A stretch of DNA of 64,000 nt from a bacterium (lineage in GTDB: Bacteria > Sumerlaeota > Sumerlaeia > SLMS01), in assembly GCA_016125005.1 (NCBI GenBank), contig WGMQ01000023.1:1-64000 (forward strand), read 5' to 3'. The notes under the pieces were generated by a model. It was not told the origin of the DNA and made no database searches. It saw nothing but the letters and a program-made list of their open reading frames with translations. How positions within the stretch are numbered: position 1 is the stretch's first letter; each line of letters begins with the position of its first letter. Below are positions 51,961-61,082 of the stretch, piece after piece. Both the position numbers and the translations under genes were made by a program.

Positions 51961-54900
51961 GTGTACAACACCCCCCGTTTTCGCCGCATCGGAGCCGCCT
52001 TGGCTCTCGCGATCTGCCTTCCCCCTGCGTTGGCCACCGCCCAGACAACGCCCAGCCCCAAGGACACCCTCACGGGTCTCATCACGACGACCCAGTCCGC
52101 CGCCAACCCTGAGAACCCTTTCGATTCCCTTTTTCCTCCCGGCACCAAGCTTCTCTCGGCCGACAACAAGGACGGCGAATTCACGCTGACCTTTAACGAC
52201 CGGCTCGTGGCGCGACGGTGGCTTCCCGACTCTGCTGCCGAGTTGCAGGCGCTGCTGGGGAAAACCCTCACCGAGGCAGGCCTCACCCTCCGCAGTCTGA
52301 AGATCCAGATCCGCTACGGCAACGGGCCCAGCGGGAAGAACACGATTCCGCTGTCCGATCTTCTCTCCGAGCCGGACACCGTGCGTGCCCGGGCGACCGC
52401 CACGGGAGCACAGGCCAAAGCACCGCTCTCCAACCCGGTTGTCCAGCGGGTCGATTATCGCGGTCCCGAGATTACCCGGGGTCTCGCTGGTCGCAACTTC
52501 GTCATGGGGCCGAGCCACGGCATGACCTGGCATCAGGAGCATCGCTGGCAATACCAGCGCGCCCGCCTGTGGACCATCGTTGAGGACCTCTATCCGATTT
52601 CCTACGTGAATCCCTTCATCACGCCGATGCTGGAGAATGCGGGAGCGAATGTGTTCACCGTGCGCGAGCGCGACTGGCAACCGGCCGAGGTCATCGTCGA
52701 CTATCCGGCGGCGGTCTCCGGTTCCTATACGATTTCCGAAGGGACGTGGAAAAGCCTACCCGGCGGCGGATGGCAGGGAGGACTCATCGCCAGTCTTCCC
52801 CCCGAGCAGGAACCTTTCCGCGAGGGGAGCACCGCCTATGCTGAGGTCGATCCTGCGGCGCCAGCAACGGTCACCTATGTTCCTTCCATTCCGCGTGCAG
52901 GTCGCTACGCGGTTTGCCTGAGCTGGGCGCAGGACCGACTCAACAGCCCGGCGGTCCCAGTGACCGTCAACCATCTCGGTGGCTCGACCAAGTTCCTCGT
53001 CAACCAGCAGGTGGCGGGAGGCACCTGGGTGTTCCTCGGGTTCTTCGAGTTCGATCCGGCGAACTCACGCGAGAAGGGAAGCGTTGTGGTGACGACGGCG
53101 GGAGCCAAGCCTTCGCAAGCGGCGGAGCAGCGCACAGCAGCCGCGCGAAAGGACGATCCCAGCGCACCGGCAATCGCCACTCGCGTCAGCATCGATGCGG
53201 TCCGATTCGGCGGTGGCATGGCGAACGGCGCCCCGGAGGGGGTAACAAGCGGACTTCCCCGCGCCTACGAAGCGGCCCGCTATTACCTGCAATACTCCGG
53301 TGCTCCCCGCGACCTTGTCTACTTGCCGGACGTCAGTGACGGGCACTTCGGTGCCGATTACAACCGCGACATTGTCGCAAAGGGCGAGTGGTCCAACTAC
53401 CTGACCGGTGCCCCCTCGGGACCGAACGCGAATCGCAGCGCCGCTGGCCTCGGAGTGCCCATCGAGGCCTACCTTTCCTTCCACACAGACGCGGGGGTCG
53501 ACAAGGAGGGCGTCTACGGTACGCTGATGCTGTCCTCCATTTGGGATGCAGACGGATCCGCGACCTTCCCCGATGGGCGCTCCCGACTCCTGAACCGCGA
53601 CTTGGGTAACCTGATGCAGGATGAGTTGGTGCGCTCTGCCCGGGCGCTGTACACCTCCAGCTGGGAACGCCGCGCCCACGAGAACAGCAATTTCGGTGAG
53701 GCACGCCGTCCCAACGTGCCGTCGGTCATCCTCGAACTCCTCGCGCATCAGAACCTGAACGACATGAAGTATGGCCTCGATCCCCGTTTCAAGTTCGACA
53801 TCAGCCGAGCCATCTACAAGTCCCTGGCGCGCTTCGTCGCCTGGCAGGACGGAGCCGAGCCGGTCATCCAACCCCTGGCGCCACTCAATTTCCGTATCGA
53901 GCAGGACGGCCAGGGCGGTGCGGTGCTCACTTGGGAGCCGCAGGACGATCCGCTGGAACCGAGCGCCACGCCCACAGGGTATGTGCTCTACTCCAGCCGC
54001 GACGGTCGCTCCTTCGACAACGGCTCCTTCGTCGCCAATTCCTCCGTGGCACTTGGTCAGCTCCCCGAAGGCGAGCTACTGGCCTTCCGCGTCACCGCGG
54101 TGAATGAAGGGGGCGAGTCTTTCCCCTCGCCAACCCTCGCCATGCGGTGGAAGAGCGGGAAGCAGCCGCTCCTGATAGTCGACGGCTTTGATCGACTCAG
54201 CGGCCCCGTTCCCGTGGAGGGTGGCGGCGTTCGCGGTCTTGATCGCTCCGTCGATCCCGGTGTGCCGTACCAATACAACTACGGCATCGTGGGTGATGTG
54301 TACGACTTCAACCCGGACTCCGAGTGGAAGAACGACCTTGAGGAAACCGGTTGGGGTGCCAGCAGCAACATGATGGAGGGACATCTGGAGAAGGGTAACA
54401 CCTTCGACCACAGCGTCGGCTATGGAGCGACGTTGGGCCAGTTGGACTTTGCGTTCGATTCGACTACCTTGGGCGGGTTTTCCGCCATTGGTCGAAAGGA
54501 TCTGGCGAAACATTCCGCTCTGGTTTGGATCGGAGGACGTCAGCGAACGGTGCTTCCGCCGCAGGGCATCGCCCCCGGCCACGGTGACCCCGACCGCATG
54601 AAGCCCGCCTTCTCCCTGATGAGCGATGCGCAGGCAGGCCGCCTGCTGGAATATGTCGCCGATGGAGGACGGATCCTGATGAGCGGCGCTCATGTCGGTG
54701 AGGAACTGCTCGGCGGTGGGATGGGCCCCAAGGCGCAGTTGGCTCGCGAGGTCTTTGGCGTGGAGAGCAGCACGGCTCGGGTTAAGGGATTGGCCGCGGT
54801 GGAATCGACGAAGGAGGGGGGCGTTTTCTCCGCAGTGCCCACCTTCCGCTATGGCGTGGACCTCGGTAGCCCCGTCAATCTGGAGCCAGCCGTATACCCC

Positions 54901-55083
54901 GTCCCCGCGGTGGACCAGTTCGAAGGAAAAGGCGAAATCTCGCTGACTTACGCGGGCGGCGGTGCAGCCGCTTCCGTCACCAGGCAGGGGATCCTGCTGG
55001 GTTTTCCCTTGGAATCAGTGCTTCCGCCCCCAACGCGGGCGGAAATGCTGAAGAGATCGATTGCACACCTGTTGGAGCGGTGA
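51961..55083 (+). CDS. Secreted N-acetylmuramoyl-L-alanine amidase-like protein with golvesin and fibronectin domains
   Basis: 1040 residues with a signal peptide (cleavage near ATAQ). An N-terminal GerMN-like segment (~50-115) is followed by an Amidase_3-like fold split by an insert. Zinc-site candidates are GPSHGMTWHQEH, SFHTDAG and VILELLAHQN. The insert (~240-420) is a golvesin/xanthan-lyase-type binding domain (AGRYAVCLSW, VNQQVAGGTWVFLGFFEF). A fibronectin III domain and a C-terminal GATase-like region follow. Proteins of this plan are often called xanthan lyase in Bacteroidetes. Start GTG 51961 with GGAG is chosen over 51925. Confidence 0.68.
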   Translation: MYNTPRFRRIGAALALAICLPPALATAQTTPSPKDTLTGLITTTQSAANPENPFDSLFPPGTKLLSADNKDGEFTLTFNDRLVARRWLPDSAAELQALLGKTLTEAGLTLRSLKIQIRYGNGPSGKNTIPLSDLLSEPDTVRARATATGAQAKAPLSNPVVQRVDYRGPEITRGLAGRNFVMGPSHGMTWHQEHRWQYQRARLWTIVEDLYPISYVNPFITPMLENAGANVFTVRERDWQPAEVIVDYPAAVSGSYTISEGTWKSLPGGGWQGGLIASLPPEQEPFREGSTAYAEVDPAAPATVTYVPSIPRAGRYAVCLSWAQDRLNSPAVPVTVNHLGGSTKFLVNQQVAGGTWVFLGFFEFDPANSREKGSVVVTTAGAKPSQAAEQRTAAARKDDPSAPAIATRVSIDAVRFGGGMANGAPEGVTSGLPRAYEAARYYLQYSGAPRDLVYLPDVSDGHFGADYNRDIVAKGEWSNYLTGAPSGPNANRSAAGLGVPIEAYLSFHTDAGVDKEGVYGTLMLSSIWDADGSATFPDGRSRLLNRDLGNLMQDELVRSARALYTSSWERRAHENSNFGEARRPNVPSVILELLAHQNLNDMKYGLDPRFKFDISRAIYKSLARFVAWQDGAEPVIQPLAPLNFRIEQDGQGGAVLTWEPQDDPLEPSATPTGYVLYSSRDGRSFDNGSFVANSSVALGQLPEGELLAFRVTAVNEGGESFPSPTLAMRWKSGKQPLLIVDGFDRLSGPVPVEGGGVRGLDRSVDPGVPYQYNYGIVGDVYDFNPDSEWKNDLEETGWGASSNMMEGHLEKGNTFDHSVGYGATLGQLDFAFDSTTLGGFSAIGRKDLAKHSALVWIGGRQRTVLPPQGIAPGHGDPDRMKPAFSLMSDAQAGRLLEYVADGGRILMSGAHVGEELLGGGMGPKAQLAREVFGVESSTARVKGLAAVESTKEGGVFSAVPTFRYGVDLGSPVNLEPAVYPVPAVDQFEGKGEISLTYAGGGAAASVTRQGILLGFPLESVLPPPTRAEMLKRSIAHLLER

Positions 55084-55140
55084 TTAGATCGAAAACGAAG
55101 GGGCGCAGTGGGAAATCCGCGGCGCCACTGCAAATCTGGC

Positions 55141-55179
55141 TTGAGTTCGGTCCAAACATCTCGGGATAAAAGCGTTTAT
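55141..55179 (+). promoter_or_regulatory. Promoter and LacI-type operator before the LacI gene
   Basis: TTGAGT (55141-55146), a 17-bp spacer and GGATAA (55164-55169) form a promoter. ATAAA-AGCG-TTTAT (55166-55179) is a palindrome with the central CG expected of LacI-family operators, and overlaps the -10 box, which fits autoregulation. Confidence 0.5.
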
Positions 55180-55218
55180 AGAGCGACGGTGAGCAAGAAA
55201 CCTCCTGATCAAGAACGA

Positions 55219-56295
55219 ATGACGCCGATGTCGTCTGGAAAACCCAAGCGTGTAACCATTTCGGACGTGGCCCGAGAGGCATCTGTCAGCATCGCGGCCG
55301 TGTCGCGCATCCTGAACAATTCCTACGATGGCTTCAGCGCCCGCGAGGAGACCAAGCAGCGAGTGTTCGCTGCGGTCAAGAAACTCGGCTATCGCCCGAG
55401 CCGCGCCGCGGTGCGTCTGGCCACCGGACGCCATCACGCCATCGGCCTCTGCTACCCGGTCTACGATACGCTCGAGGCCCCCATCGACACCAGTTCCCTC
55501 AGCCAGGTCTTCCGGCACTTTGACCTGATGCTGGTCCAGCACGGCATCGCCCGCTGCCTGAAGAATGAGAACATGGATCTGGTCGTCATGCCTCGCCACG
55601 CCAGCCGCTCGATCCCTGAACTCATCAATCAGGCCCAGGAAACCGTCGACGGCCTGATCTGGATCAACCCCGAGGATGACAGCGAAGGCCTTGAGAAAGC
55701 AGTCGAGTCCGGCATCAAGCTCGCCATCGTTGGCGCATCCCCCATATCGGGTGACTTCGTCAGCGTCCGCACCGAGGAGACCGCCGCGGGCCGCATGGCA
55801 ATGGGCCAGCTGATCGTTTGTGGTGCCCGCCGGATTCTGGTGGTCATCCCCGAAACGCGCAAGCGCGACCAGGCGGTTCTGGAGCGCCTCGAAGGGGTCA
55901 AGAAGGCGGTCACCGACTTTACCGATCCGCGACTTGCCTACGAAGTCGCCTACGTCCCGACCGATGCCAAGAAGCTGCCCACGGCTCTGGCCCGTCAGTT
56001 CGAAAAGGGCGGCATCCCGGAAGGGATCCTGACCATGGGCGAGCAGCTTCCGCTCGCTGTGCTCCAGCACCTGCAGGCGGCAGGCATTGGTGTGCCGGAC
56101 AAGGTCCGCATCGTTGGCTTCGAAGAAAACCTGACCTTTAGCCAGTCGGCGCCGCAGCTCTCCGGACTCCGCTATCCCACGGAAGAGATGTGTTATCGCG
56201 CCGCCCAGATGCTCCTTGATTTCATCAAGACCGGTACTCATCCCCGCCCCGTCTACATGACTCCCCAACTGATCGCCCGCGCCAGTTGCCGCTGA
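55219..56295 (+). CDS. LacI family transcriptional regulator
   Basis: The 358-residue protein has an N-terminal LacI HTH (VTISDVAREASVSIAAVSRILNN) with the hinge helix (SRAAVRLATGR), then a periplasmic-binding-protein-like effector domain (DGLIWINPEDD, AAGRMAMGQLIVCGARRILVV, VRIVGFEENLTF). It likely binds a sugar or nucleoside effector. ATG 55219 is used; GTG 55189 is an in-frame alternative. It overlaps or abuts the histidine kinase gene (stop 8 bp before its ATG), an unusual partner. Confidence 0.85.
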   Translation: MTPMSSGKPKRVTISDVAREASVSIAAVSRILNNSYDGFSAREETKQRVFAAVKKLGYRPSRAAVRLATGRHHAIGLCYPVYDTLEAPIDTSSLSQVFRHFDLMLVQHGIARCLKNENMDLVVMPRHASRSIPELINQAQETVDGLIWINPEDDSEGLEKAVESGIKLAIVGASPISGDFVSVRTEETAAGRMAMGQLIVCGARRILVVIPETRKRDQAVLERLEGVKKAVTDFTDPRLAYEVAYVPTDAKKLPTALARQFEKGGIPEGILTMGEQLPLAVLQHLQAAGIGVPDKVRIVGFEENLTFSQSAPQLSGLRYPTEEMCYRAAQMLLDFIKTGTHPRPVYMTPQLIARASCR

Positions 56296-56303
56296 GTCGG
56301 CTC

Positions 56304-58955
56304 ATGACAGACGACTCGCTCATCAGTCTCCGTATCACGCGGCCCGGGGCTCCGACCCGCGTCCTCCCGGTTGAATCACTCCCTGTGCGATTCGGTCGCG
56401 GAGATGACTGTGCCGTGGTGCTGGACGATGTTTCCGTCTCTCGGCGGCATGCCGAGCTCGATGGTGTGAATGGGCGTCTTTTCCTTCGCGACCTGAAGTC
56501 TCTCAACGGCGTACGGCTCAATGGCGAGCTGACGCTGGAGGGCGAGGTCGTTCCCGGCGACGTCATCAACGTCGGTGTCTACGAGATCACCGTCGTCGAT
56601 ACCATCGCGGAGGAATTGCTGGCACCGATCACCAGCAAGATGGCTCCACCCGTCCGTCCCGAGGGAACCGGAGCCATCCTTGAGGTCATCCGGGCCATCG
56701 ACATCGACAAGGTCCTAAAGCGTGAGGAGGCGGAGGACGCCTGGGCCACGCTTGAGCATGGTGAGGACGCACGCGAGCAATACCGGCGACTGCACGAGGC
56801 CTACAGCCATCTGCTCGTCACCATGAATCTGGTATCGAGCGTCGGCAACTATTCGCACTCGCACCAGCTTGTGGTTCAGTTTACCTCGACGCTTCGGAAA
56901 CTATTCCCCCTCGCGGAAAGCGTGGCCGTGATCGAGGTCCGCGACGGTGACACCAGCCCCCGCGTGGTGCATCAGGAACGCGGCAAGGATGCGGGGACCT
57001 TCGCACCATCGCAGCCGAGCCGCACGGTCCTCGACCGCGTGCTGAAGGAAATGCGCGCCATCTATGCGGTCGATGCGCGGCGCGACCCGCGCTTCCGCCA
57101 CGCCGATTCCGTCTTGCAGAGTGGTGTTCGCTCCATGATGTGCGCGCCGCTGGTGGCTCGTGGCACCGTCATCGGGGCCATCTACGTCGAGAACGTCACC
57201 CAGCCCTTTTGCTACACCGCTTTCGACCTGAACCTGCTGACGGTCTTCGCCTTCCATCTGGCCATCGCCCTGGAAACCGCGGGACTGCTGGAGGAGCGCG
57301 ACAAGGCCTTCGAGAAAGCAGCGAAATCGATCAAGGCGGCGAAGCAGGACAAAATTGCCCTGATCCTTCAATACTCGCAGAGCGAGAAGAAGTTCCGCGC
57401 CCTCTTCGAGCAGTCGGCGCTTGGCGCCGCCGTGATCAACTTGGTAACCGGCCGGATCGAAGAGGTGAACGACGGCCTCGTGCGGATGCTTGGCTATACG
57501 CGCCGCAAGCTTGCCGAGATGGATTTCAAGCGTCTATACGCACCCGGGGAAGCGGCGAAGGGCGACGAGTGGCTGAAGCATGTCCGGGAGAACGGGGAGG
57601 GTTCCACCAAGACCCGGCTCGGCACCAACATGGGCGAGACGATCATCGCGCTCCAGTCGTGTCGCGCGCTCCGCCTCGGCGACAGCGAGGTGATGGTCGC
57701 CTACTTCATCGACATCACGGCAAAGGAGCGCGCCGAGGAAGAGACGCTGCGCCAACTTGCCCGCGTGACGGCGCTGTCCGAACTGAGCCAGTCGCTCATG
57801 ACCACCATGAACGCCGAGGCGATCCACAAGCTCCTCTTCCGCCAGGCGCGCACAGTCCTGCCTGTTGGTGGCTTTGCCATCGGCGAAATGGGAGTGGGTA
57901 CCCAGCGGCTCCACGTGGCCTTCTCGGCCCGCCACACCAGCGGCGGAGAGTTCGTCTTTGGTGCGGACGGCGCGGCCATCGACTTCGATAACGAGCACGT
58001 GCTTGCCGCCGTGAAGAGCAAGGAAGCCACGCTTCATTCGCTTCCCTCCACCGGGGACACCCAACGTCTCTCCCGCGATCCGGTCCCGGACTTCGGCCAT
58101 CGCTCGGCGATCGTCGTGCCCCTCGCCTCCCGCAACCTGCTGATCGGCGTCGTGCGCGCCGAAAGCCTTCCCGGGACCACCTTCGACAAGTCACACCTGG
58201 AGACGCTCCGCGCCATGGCGGCCCAGGCCGCGCTGGCCCTCAGTAACGCCCACGCCTTCGAGGCCATTCGCAAGCAGGAGGAAAACCTCCGCCAGCTCAG
58301 CCTCCAGATCATGTCCGCCCAGGAAACCGAGCGCGGGCGCATCAGCCGCGAACTCCACGACGGCGTCGGCCAGCAGCTCACTGCCATGAAGTACCTGCTG
58401 GAGGGCATCCGCAACGCCGCACGCATCAAGGATGAGGACAAGCTCCAGGCCCGCATCGGTGAGGCCCGCGAACTCGCCACGCAGATCATCCAGGACCTGC
58501 GCGCCATCAGCCTCGACCTGCGACCGACCATGCTCGACGACCTGGGCCTCCAGCCAACCCTCGAATGGTTCGTCCGCCAATATGCGGATCGCCATGGCAT
58601 CGAGGTGGAGCTTGATTGCCAGCTCGCCCCCGACGACGTTCCGCAAGCCCGTGCGACCGCCGTTTATCGCATCATTCAGGAGGCCTTCGGCAACGCGGCC
58701 AAACATTCCCAAGCCACTCTCATCCGCCTCGCCGTCCGGAGCGACGACCAGCAGCTCGCCGTCGAGATTATCGACAACGGCATCGGGTTCGACGCCAGCC
58801 AGCTTCCCGAGGCCCAAAAAACCCGCGGCTGCTCGGGAATGCTCAACATGAAGGAGCGTGCCCATCTGCTCGGTGGCGACTTTGGACTTGAGACGGCACC
58901 GGGAAAAGGGACCAAGCTATCCGTGGCGATACCTATCAAGGAGATCCAATCCTGA
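56304..58955 (+). CDS. Soluble sensor histidine kinase, FHA-GAF-PAS-GAF-HisKA_3
   Basis: 883 residues without transmembrane segments. Domains in order: FHA (~15-105; VRFGRGDDCAVVLDD, VSRRHAEL, LKSLNGVRLNG), GAF (~170-325), PAS (~355-480; FRALFEQSALGAAVINL), GAF (~500-645) and a NarX/DegS-type kinase core with HisKA_3 (His685 in RELHDGVGQQL) and HATPase (NGIGFDA). The FHA domain suggests input from Thr-phosphorylated proteins, and the Ser/Thr kinase gene is 4.4 kb upstream. It is followed at once by its response regulator. Confidence 0.88.
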   Translation: MTDDSLISLRITRPGAPTRVLPVESLPVRFGRGDDCAVVLDDVSVSRRHAELDGVNGRLFLRDLKSLNGVRLNGELTLEGEVVPGDVINVGVYEITVVDTIAEELLAPITSKMAPPVRPEGTGAILEVIRAIDIDKVLKREEAEDAWATLEHGEDAREQYRRLHEAYSHLLVTMNLVSSVGNYSHSHQLVVQFTSTLRKLFPLAESVAVIEVRDGDTSPRVVHQERGKDAGTFAPSQPSRTVLDRVLKEMRAIYAVDARRDPRFRHADSVLQSGVRSMMCAPLVARGTVIGAIYVENVTQPFCYTAFDLNLLTVFAFHLAIALETAGLLEERDKAFEKAAKSIKAAKQDKIALILQYSQSEKKFRALFEQSALGAAVINLVTGRIEEVNDGLVRMLGYTRRKLAEMDFKRLYAPGEAAKGDEWLKHVRENGEGSTKTRLGTNMGETIIALQSCRALRLGDSEVMVAYFIDITAKERAEEETLRQLARVTALSELSQSLMTTMNAEAIHKLLFRQARTVLPVGGFAIGEMGVGTQRLHVAFSARHTSGGEFVFGADGAAIDFDNEHVLAAVKSKEATLHSLPSTGDTQRLSRDPVPDFGHRSAIVVPLASRNLLIGVVRAESLPGTTFDKSHLETLRAMAAQAALALSNAHAFEAIRKQEENLRQLSLQIMSAQETERGRISRELHDGVGQQLTAMKYLLEGIRNAARIKDEDKLQARIGEARELATQIIQDLRAISLDLRPTMLDDLGLQPTLEWFVRQYADRHGIEVELDCQLAPDDVPQARATAVYRIIQEAFGNAAKHSQATLIRLAVRSDDQQLAVEIIDNGIGFDASQLPEAQKTRGCSGMLNMKERAHLLGGDFGLETAPGKGTKLSVAIPIKEIQS

Positions 58956-58956
58956 C

Positions 58957-59631
58957 ATGGCCAACGAACGAGACATCCGCATCCTGATTGCGGATGATCA
59001 CACCATAGTACGCCAGGGCCTCAAGAAACTGCTCGAAGAAGAACAGGGCATCGAAGTCGTCGGTGAGGCAACCGACGGACGCGACGCCGTGGCGAAAGCC
59101 ATGGACCTGATGCCCGACATTGTCCTCATGGACTTGTCGATGCCCGGCCTCCACGGCCTCGAAGCCACGCGGCAAATCAGCAAGCGGCTCCCCAAGACCC
59201 GCGTGCTGATCCTCAGCATGCACAAGAACGAGGCCTACGTGCTCCAGTCGCTGCAAGCGGGCGGCTCCGGCTACATCCTCAAGGATTCCGCATCCGAGGA
59301 AGTCGCCACGGCCATTCGCTCCGTGTACCGCGGAGACAGCTACCTCTCGCCAAGCATCAGCCGCGTCGTCATCGAGGACTACCTCCGCCTGAGCACCCCC
59401 GGTGCCAGCGGCGCCAAGTCGCTCTACGACACCCTCACGGTGCGTGAACGGGAAATCTTCCAGCTCCTCGCTGAGGGCCTCAAGAACCAGGAGATCAGCG
59501 AGCGGCTGCACGTTTCCGTCAAGACCGTGGAAACCCACCGAGCCCACATCATGGAAAAGCTCAACCTCAACAACATCGCCGAACTAGTCAAGTACTCGAT
59601 CGAGATCGGCATCGTGCAGCTTGATACGTGA
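58957..59631 (+). CDS. LuxR/NarL-type response regulator
   Basis: The 224-residue protein has a receiver domain with acidic pair DD (13-14), phosphoacceptor Asp59 (VLMDLSMPG) and Lys in YILKDSAS, and a C-terminal LuxR HTH (LTVREREIFQLLAEGLKNQEISERL). The start at ATG 58957 lies one base after the kinase stop, with AAGGAG upstream. It is the obvious partner of the FHA histidine kinase. Confidence 0.92.
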   Translation: MANERDIRILIADDHTIVRQGLKKLLEEEQGIEVVGEATDGRDAVAKAMDLMPDIVLMDLSMPGLHGLEATRQISKRLPKTRVLILSMHKNEAYVLQSLQAGGSGYILKDSASEEVATAIRSVYRGDSYLSPSISRVVIEDYLRLSTPGASGAKSLYDTLTVREREIFQLLAEGLKNQEISERLHVSVKTVETHRAHIMEKLNLNNIAELVKYSIEIGIVQLDT

Positions 59632-59637
59632 CCGATT

Positions 59638-59674
59638 GCGCGGGTGCTCGCTGTGAATCGGCGAACACCCGCGC
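59638..59674. terminator. Hairpin between convergent genes
   Basis: GCGCGGGTG (59638-59646) pairs with CACCCGCGC (59666-59674). It lies in the 49-bp gap between the response regulator and the convergent GNAT gene. There is no T-run on either side, so its termination strength is uncertain. Confidence 0.4.
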
Positions 59675-59680
59675 GTCGTG

Positions 59681-60331
59681 TCATCCTGCTTCCTTCACCA
59701 ACAACACCCCGCAATTGTCGCAGACCGGGTCGTTCAGGTACCCGCGCAGCAGACCGCGCATGGCGAAGCCCATGTGGACCTGCACGGATACGGTTGGGTC
59801 GTTGATCGTGCCCTGCTCCAGTCCGCGGTAGTATTCCTCCGGCGTCATCTCGTGCTTGCGGGCGCCGTAGCCGCTCGGCATCCCGACCTTCACCTGTCCC
59901 GCCAGTCTGAGATGAGCAACCACCGCGTCCAGTGCCGCATAGATCCCCCGCGCCACGCCCCGTCCACGATAGTCGGGATGGGTTCCGATATCCGCTCCAT
60001 AGAGCCATCTTCCTCGCGGGTCGTGCGAGGTCAGGAAGCCCCCCTGGATCACGTCGGCGAAGGCGTGGTTCGGGTGGTCAAAGTCGAAGTCGAGTCGGAT
60101 GTTGCTCGTCATGCCGATGACCCGGTCGCCGTCGAGCACCACGAACTGACCTTCCGGAAACAGCTCCAGATGCTTGCGATAGTGGACCGCGCGGAAACGC
60201 TCCTCCGGGGCCAGCGTGGGAAAAACCGTATCCTGCAGTTGCTGTAGCTGCTCGGCGTGCTCGGGGCGGGTGTTTGTGACGACCAACCCGCCTTTCAGTT
60301 CGGCGCGATACTGAAACATGTGATTGCCCAT
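59681..60331 (-). CDS. GNAT family acetyltransferase
   Basis: The 216-residue protein has a GNAT core with acetyl-CoA loop PDYRGRGVARGIYAA and RWLYGADIGTHP. VPSGYGARKHEM-type and VHMGFAMRGLLRGYL segments are seen in a subgroup of putative GNATs that carry a Cys pair near the end (DPVCDNCGVLLV). Substrate unknown. ATG 60331 overlaps the M14 peptidase stop region by 1-2 bases, so the genes are coupled; the longer frame inside that gene is not used. Confidence 0.75.
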   Translation of the reverse strand: MGNHMFQYRAELKGGLVVTNTRPEHAEQLQQLQDTVFPTLAPEERFRAVHYRKHLELFPEGQFVVLDGDRVIGMTSNIRLDFDFDHPNHAFADVIQGGFLTSHDPRGRWLYGADIGTHPDYRGRGVARGIYAALDAVVAHLRLAGQVKVGMPSGYGARKHEMTPEEYYRGLEQGTINDPTVSVQVHMGFAMRGLLRGYLNDPVCDNCGVLLVKEAG

Positions 60332-60332
60332 T

Positions 60333-61082
60333 TCAGCGGGGGAGTTCCGGCGGGTCGTTGGGGAAGGTGATCGCCGCCAGCAAGGCGCGGCCGTAGTCAC
60401 GCCACAGTTCCTCCGGAGGGCGGTCGCCCGCGCCGCGCGGGAATTCAAGGGTGATGATCGGGATGCCGAGCTCCTCGCCCGCGTAGGAACCGAGCGACCC
60501 TGCGCGGCTGCCGAGACGCTCGACCGGCAGGTCCGTGAAGCGCCCCATGTGGCGCGCCAGTTCCTCACCCGGACCGTCCCAGTCGATGACCTTCAGCGGC
60601 TCGTGCATGCTGACGATGCGCGAGGGCTTGTATTCTTCCAGCACCTGCTTGATGACGCGCGACTCCGGTTCCGAAAGCGGAGTGTCACCGGAGCGGCGGT
60701 TCTCGCGGCGATTGGCCGCCTCGAAGTTCCGATTCAGGTCCACGCCATTGGCGTTGAACCGGCGGTCATCCGCATATCCATCGGGGTTTACCACGGGCAG
60801 CACGACCACGCGCTTGCCCGCCATTATCTCTGGATGCTGGTCTAGGAACAACATCAGATCCCGGCAGAGCGGCGTCCCGGCGTTCTCATTGCCGTGAATC
60901 GTCGCCATGATGAGGACGACTTCAGACCCTGTGCCCAGGTCGTATAGCGGGATGGGGCGCCCGCCGACCGACTGACCAACCTCGGTGGCGGCGGGGAGGC
61001 CTGCTCCCTTCCAAGTGGGCGTGGCGGCGCAGGAAGCGAGCAGCAGGGCCGTCATGGCCAGCGGCGCGAATCGAAGAAGCAT
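60333..61082 (-). CDS. M14 family zinc carboxypeptidase lipoprotein, MpaA-like
   Basis: The 249-residue protein has a lipobox-like signal (LLLASC). Zinc ligands fit HGNE and a downstream His in SMHEPL; NPDGYADD and NGVDLNRNF are typical of M14 carboxypeptidases and murein tripeptide amidases. The last region EELGIPIITLEFP carries the catalytic Glu. It may trim cell-wall peptides in the periplasm. ATG 61082 has GGAG nine bases upstream. Confidence 0.82.
   Translation of the reverse strand: MLLRFAPLAMTALLLASCAATPTWKGAGLPAATEVGQSVGGRPIPLYDLGTGSEVVLIMATIHGNENAGTPLCRDLMLFLDQHPEIMAGKRVVVLPVVNPDGYADDRRFNANGVDLNRNFEAANRRENRRSGDTPLSEPESRVIKQVLEEYKPSRIVSMHEPLKVIDWDGPGEELARHMGRFTDLPVERLGSRAGSLGSYAGEELGIPIITLEFPRGAGDRPPEELWRDYGRALLAAITFPNDPPELPR

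Larger units (their letters stand above)
13537..57539. repeat. Dispersed octamer GTATAGAC, 15 copies
   Basis: Exact copies of GTATAGAC or its complement start at 13537, 18230, 19260, 22595, 24217, 28320, 28486 (complement), 31096, 31317, 31552, 31783, 32736, 44814, 51296 (complement) and 57532 (complement). Eleven lie between 18.2 and 32.8 kb. All are inside genes, in more than one reading frame. Composition alone predicts about one copy. See the findings. Confidence 0.6.
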
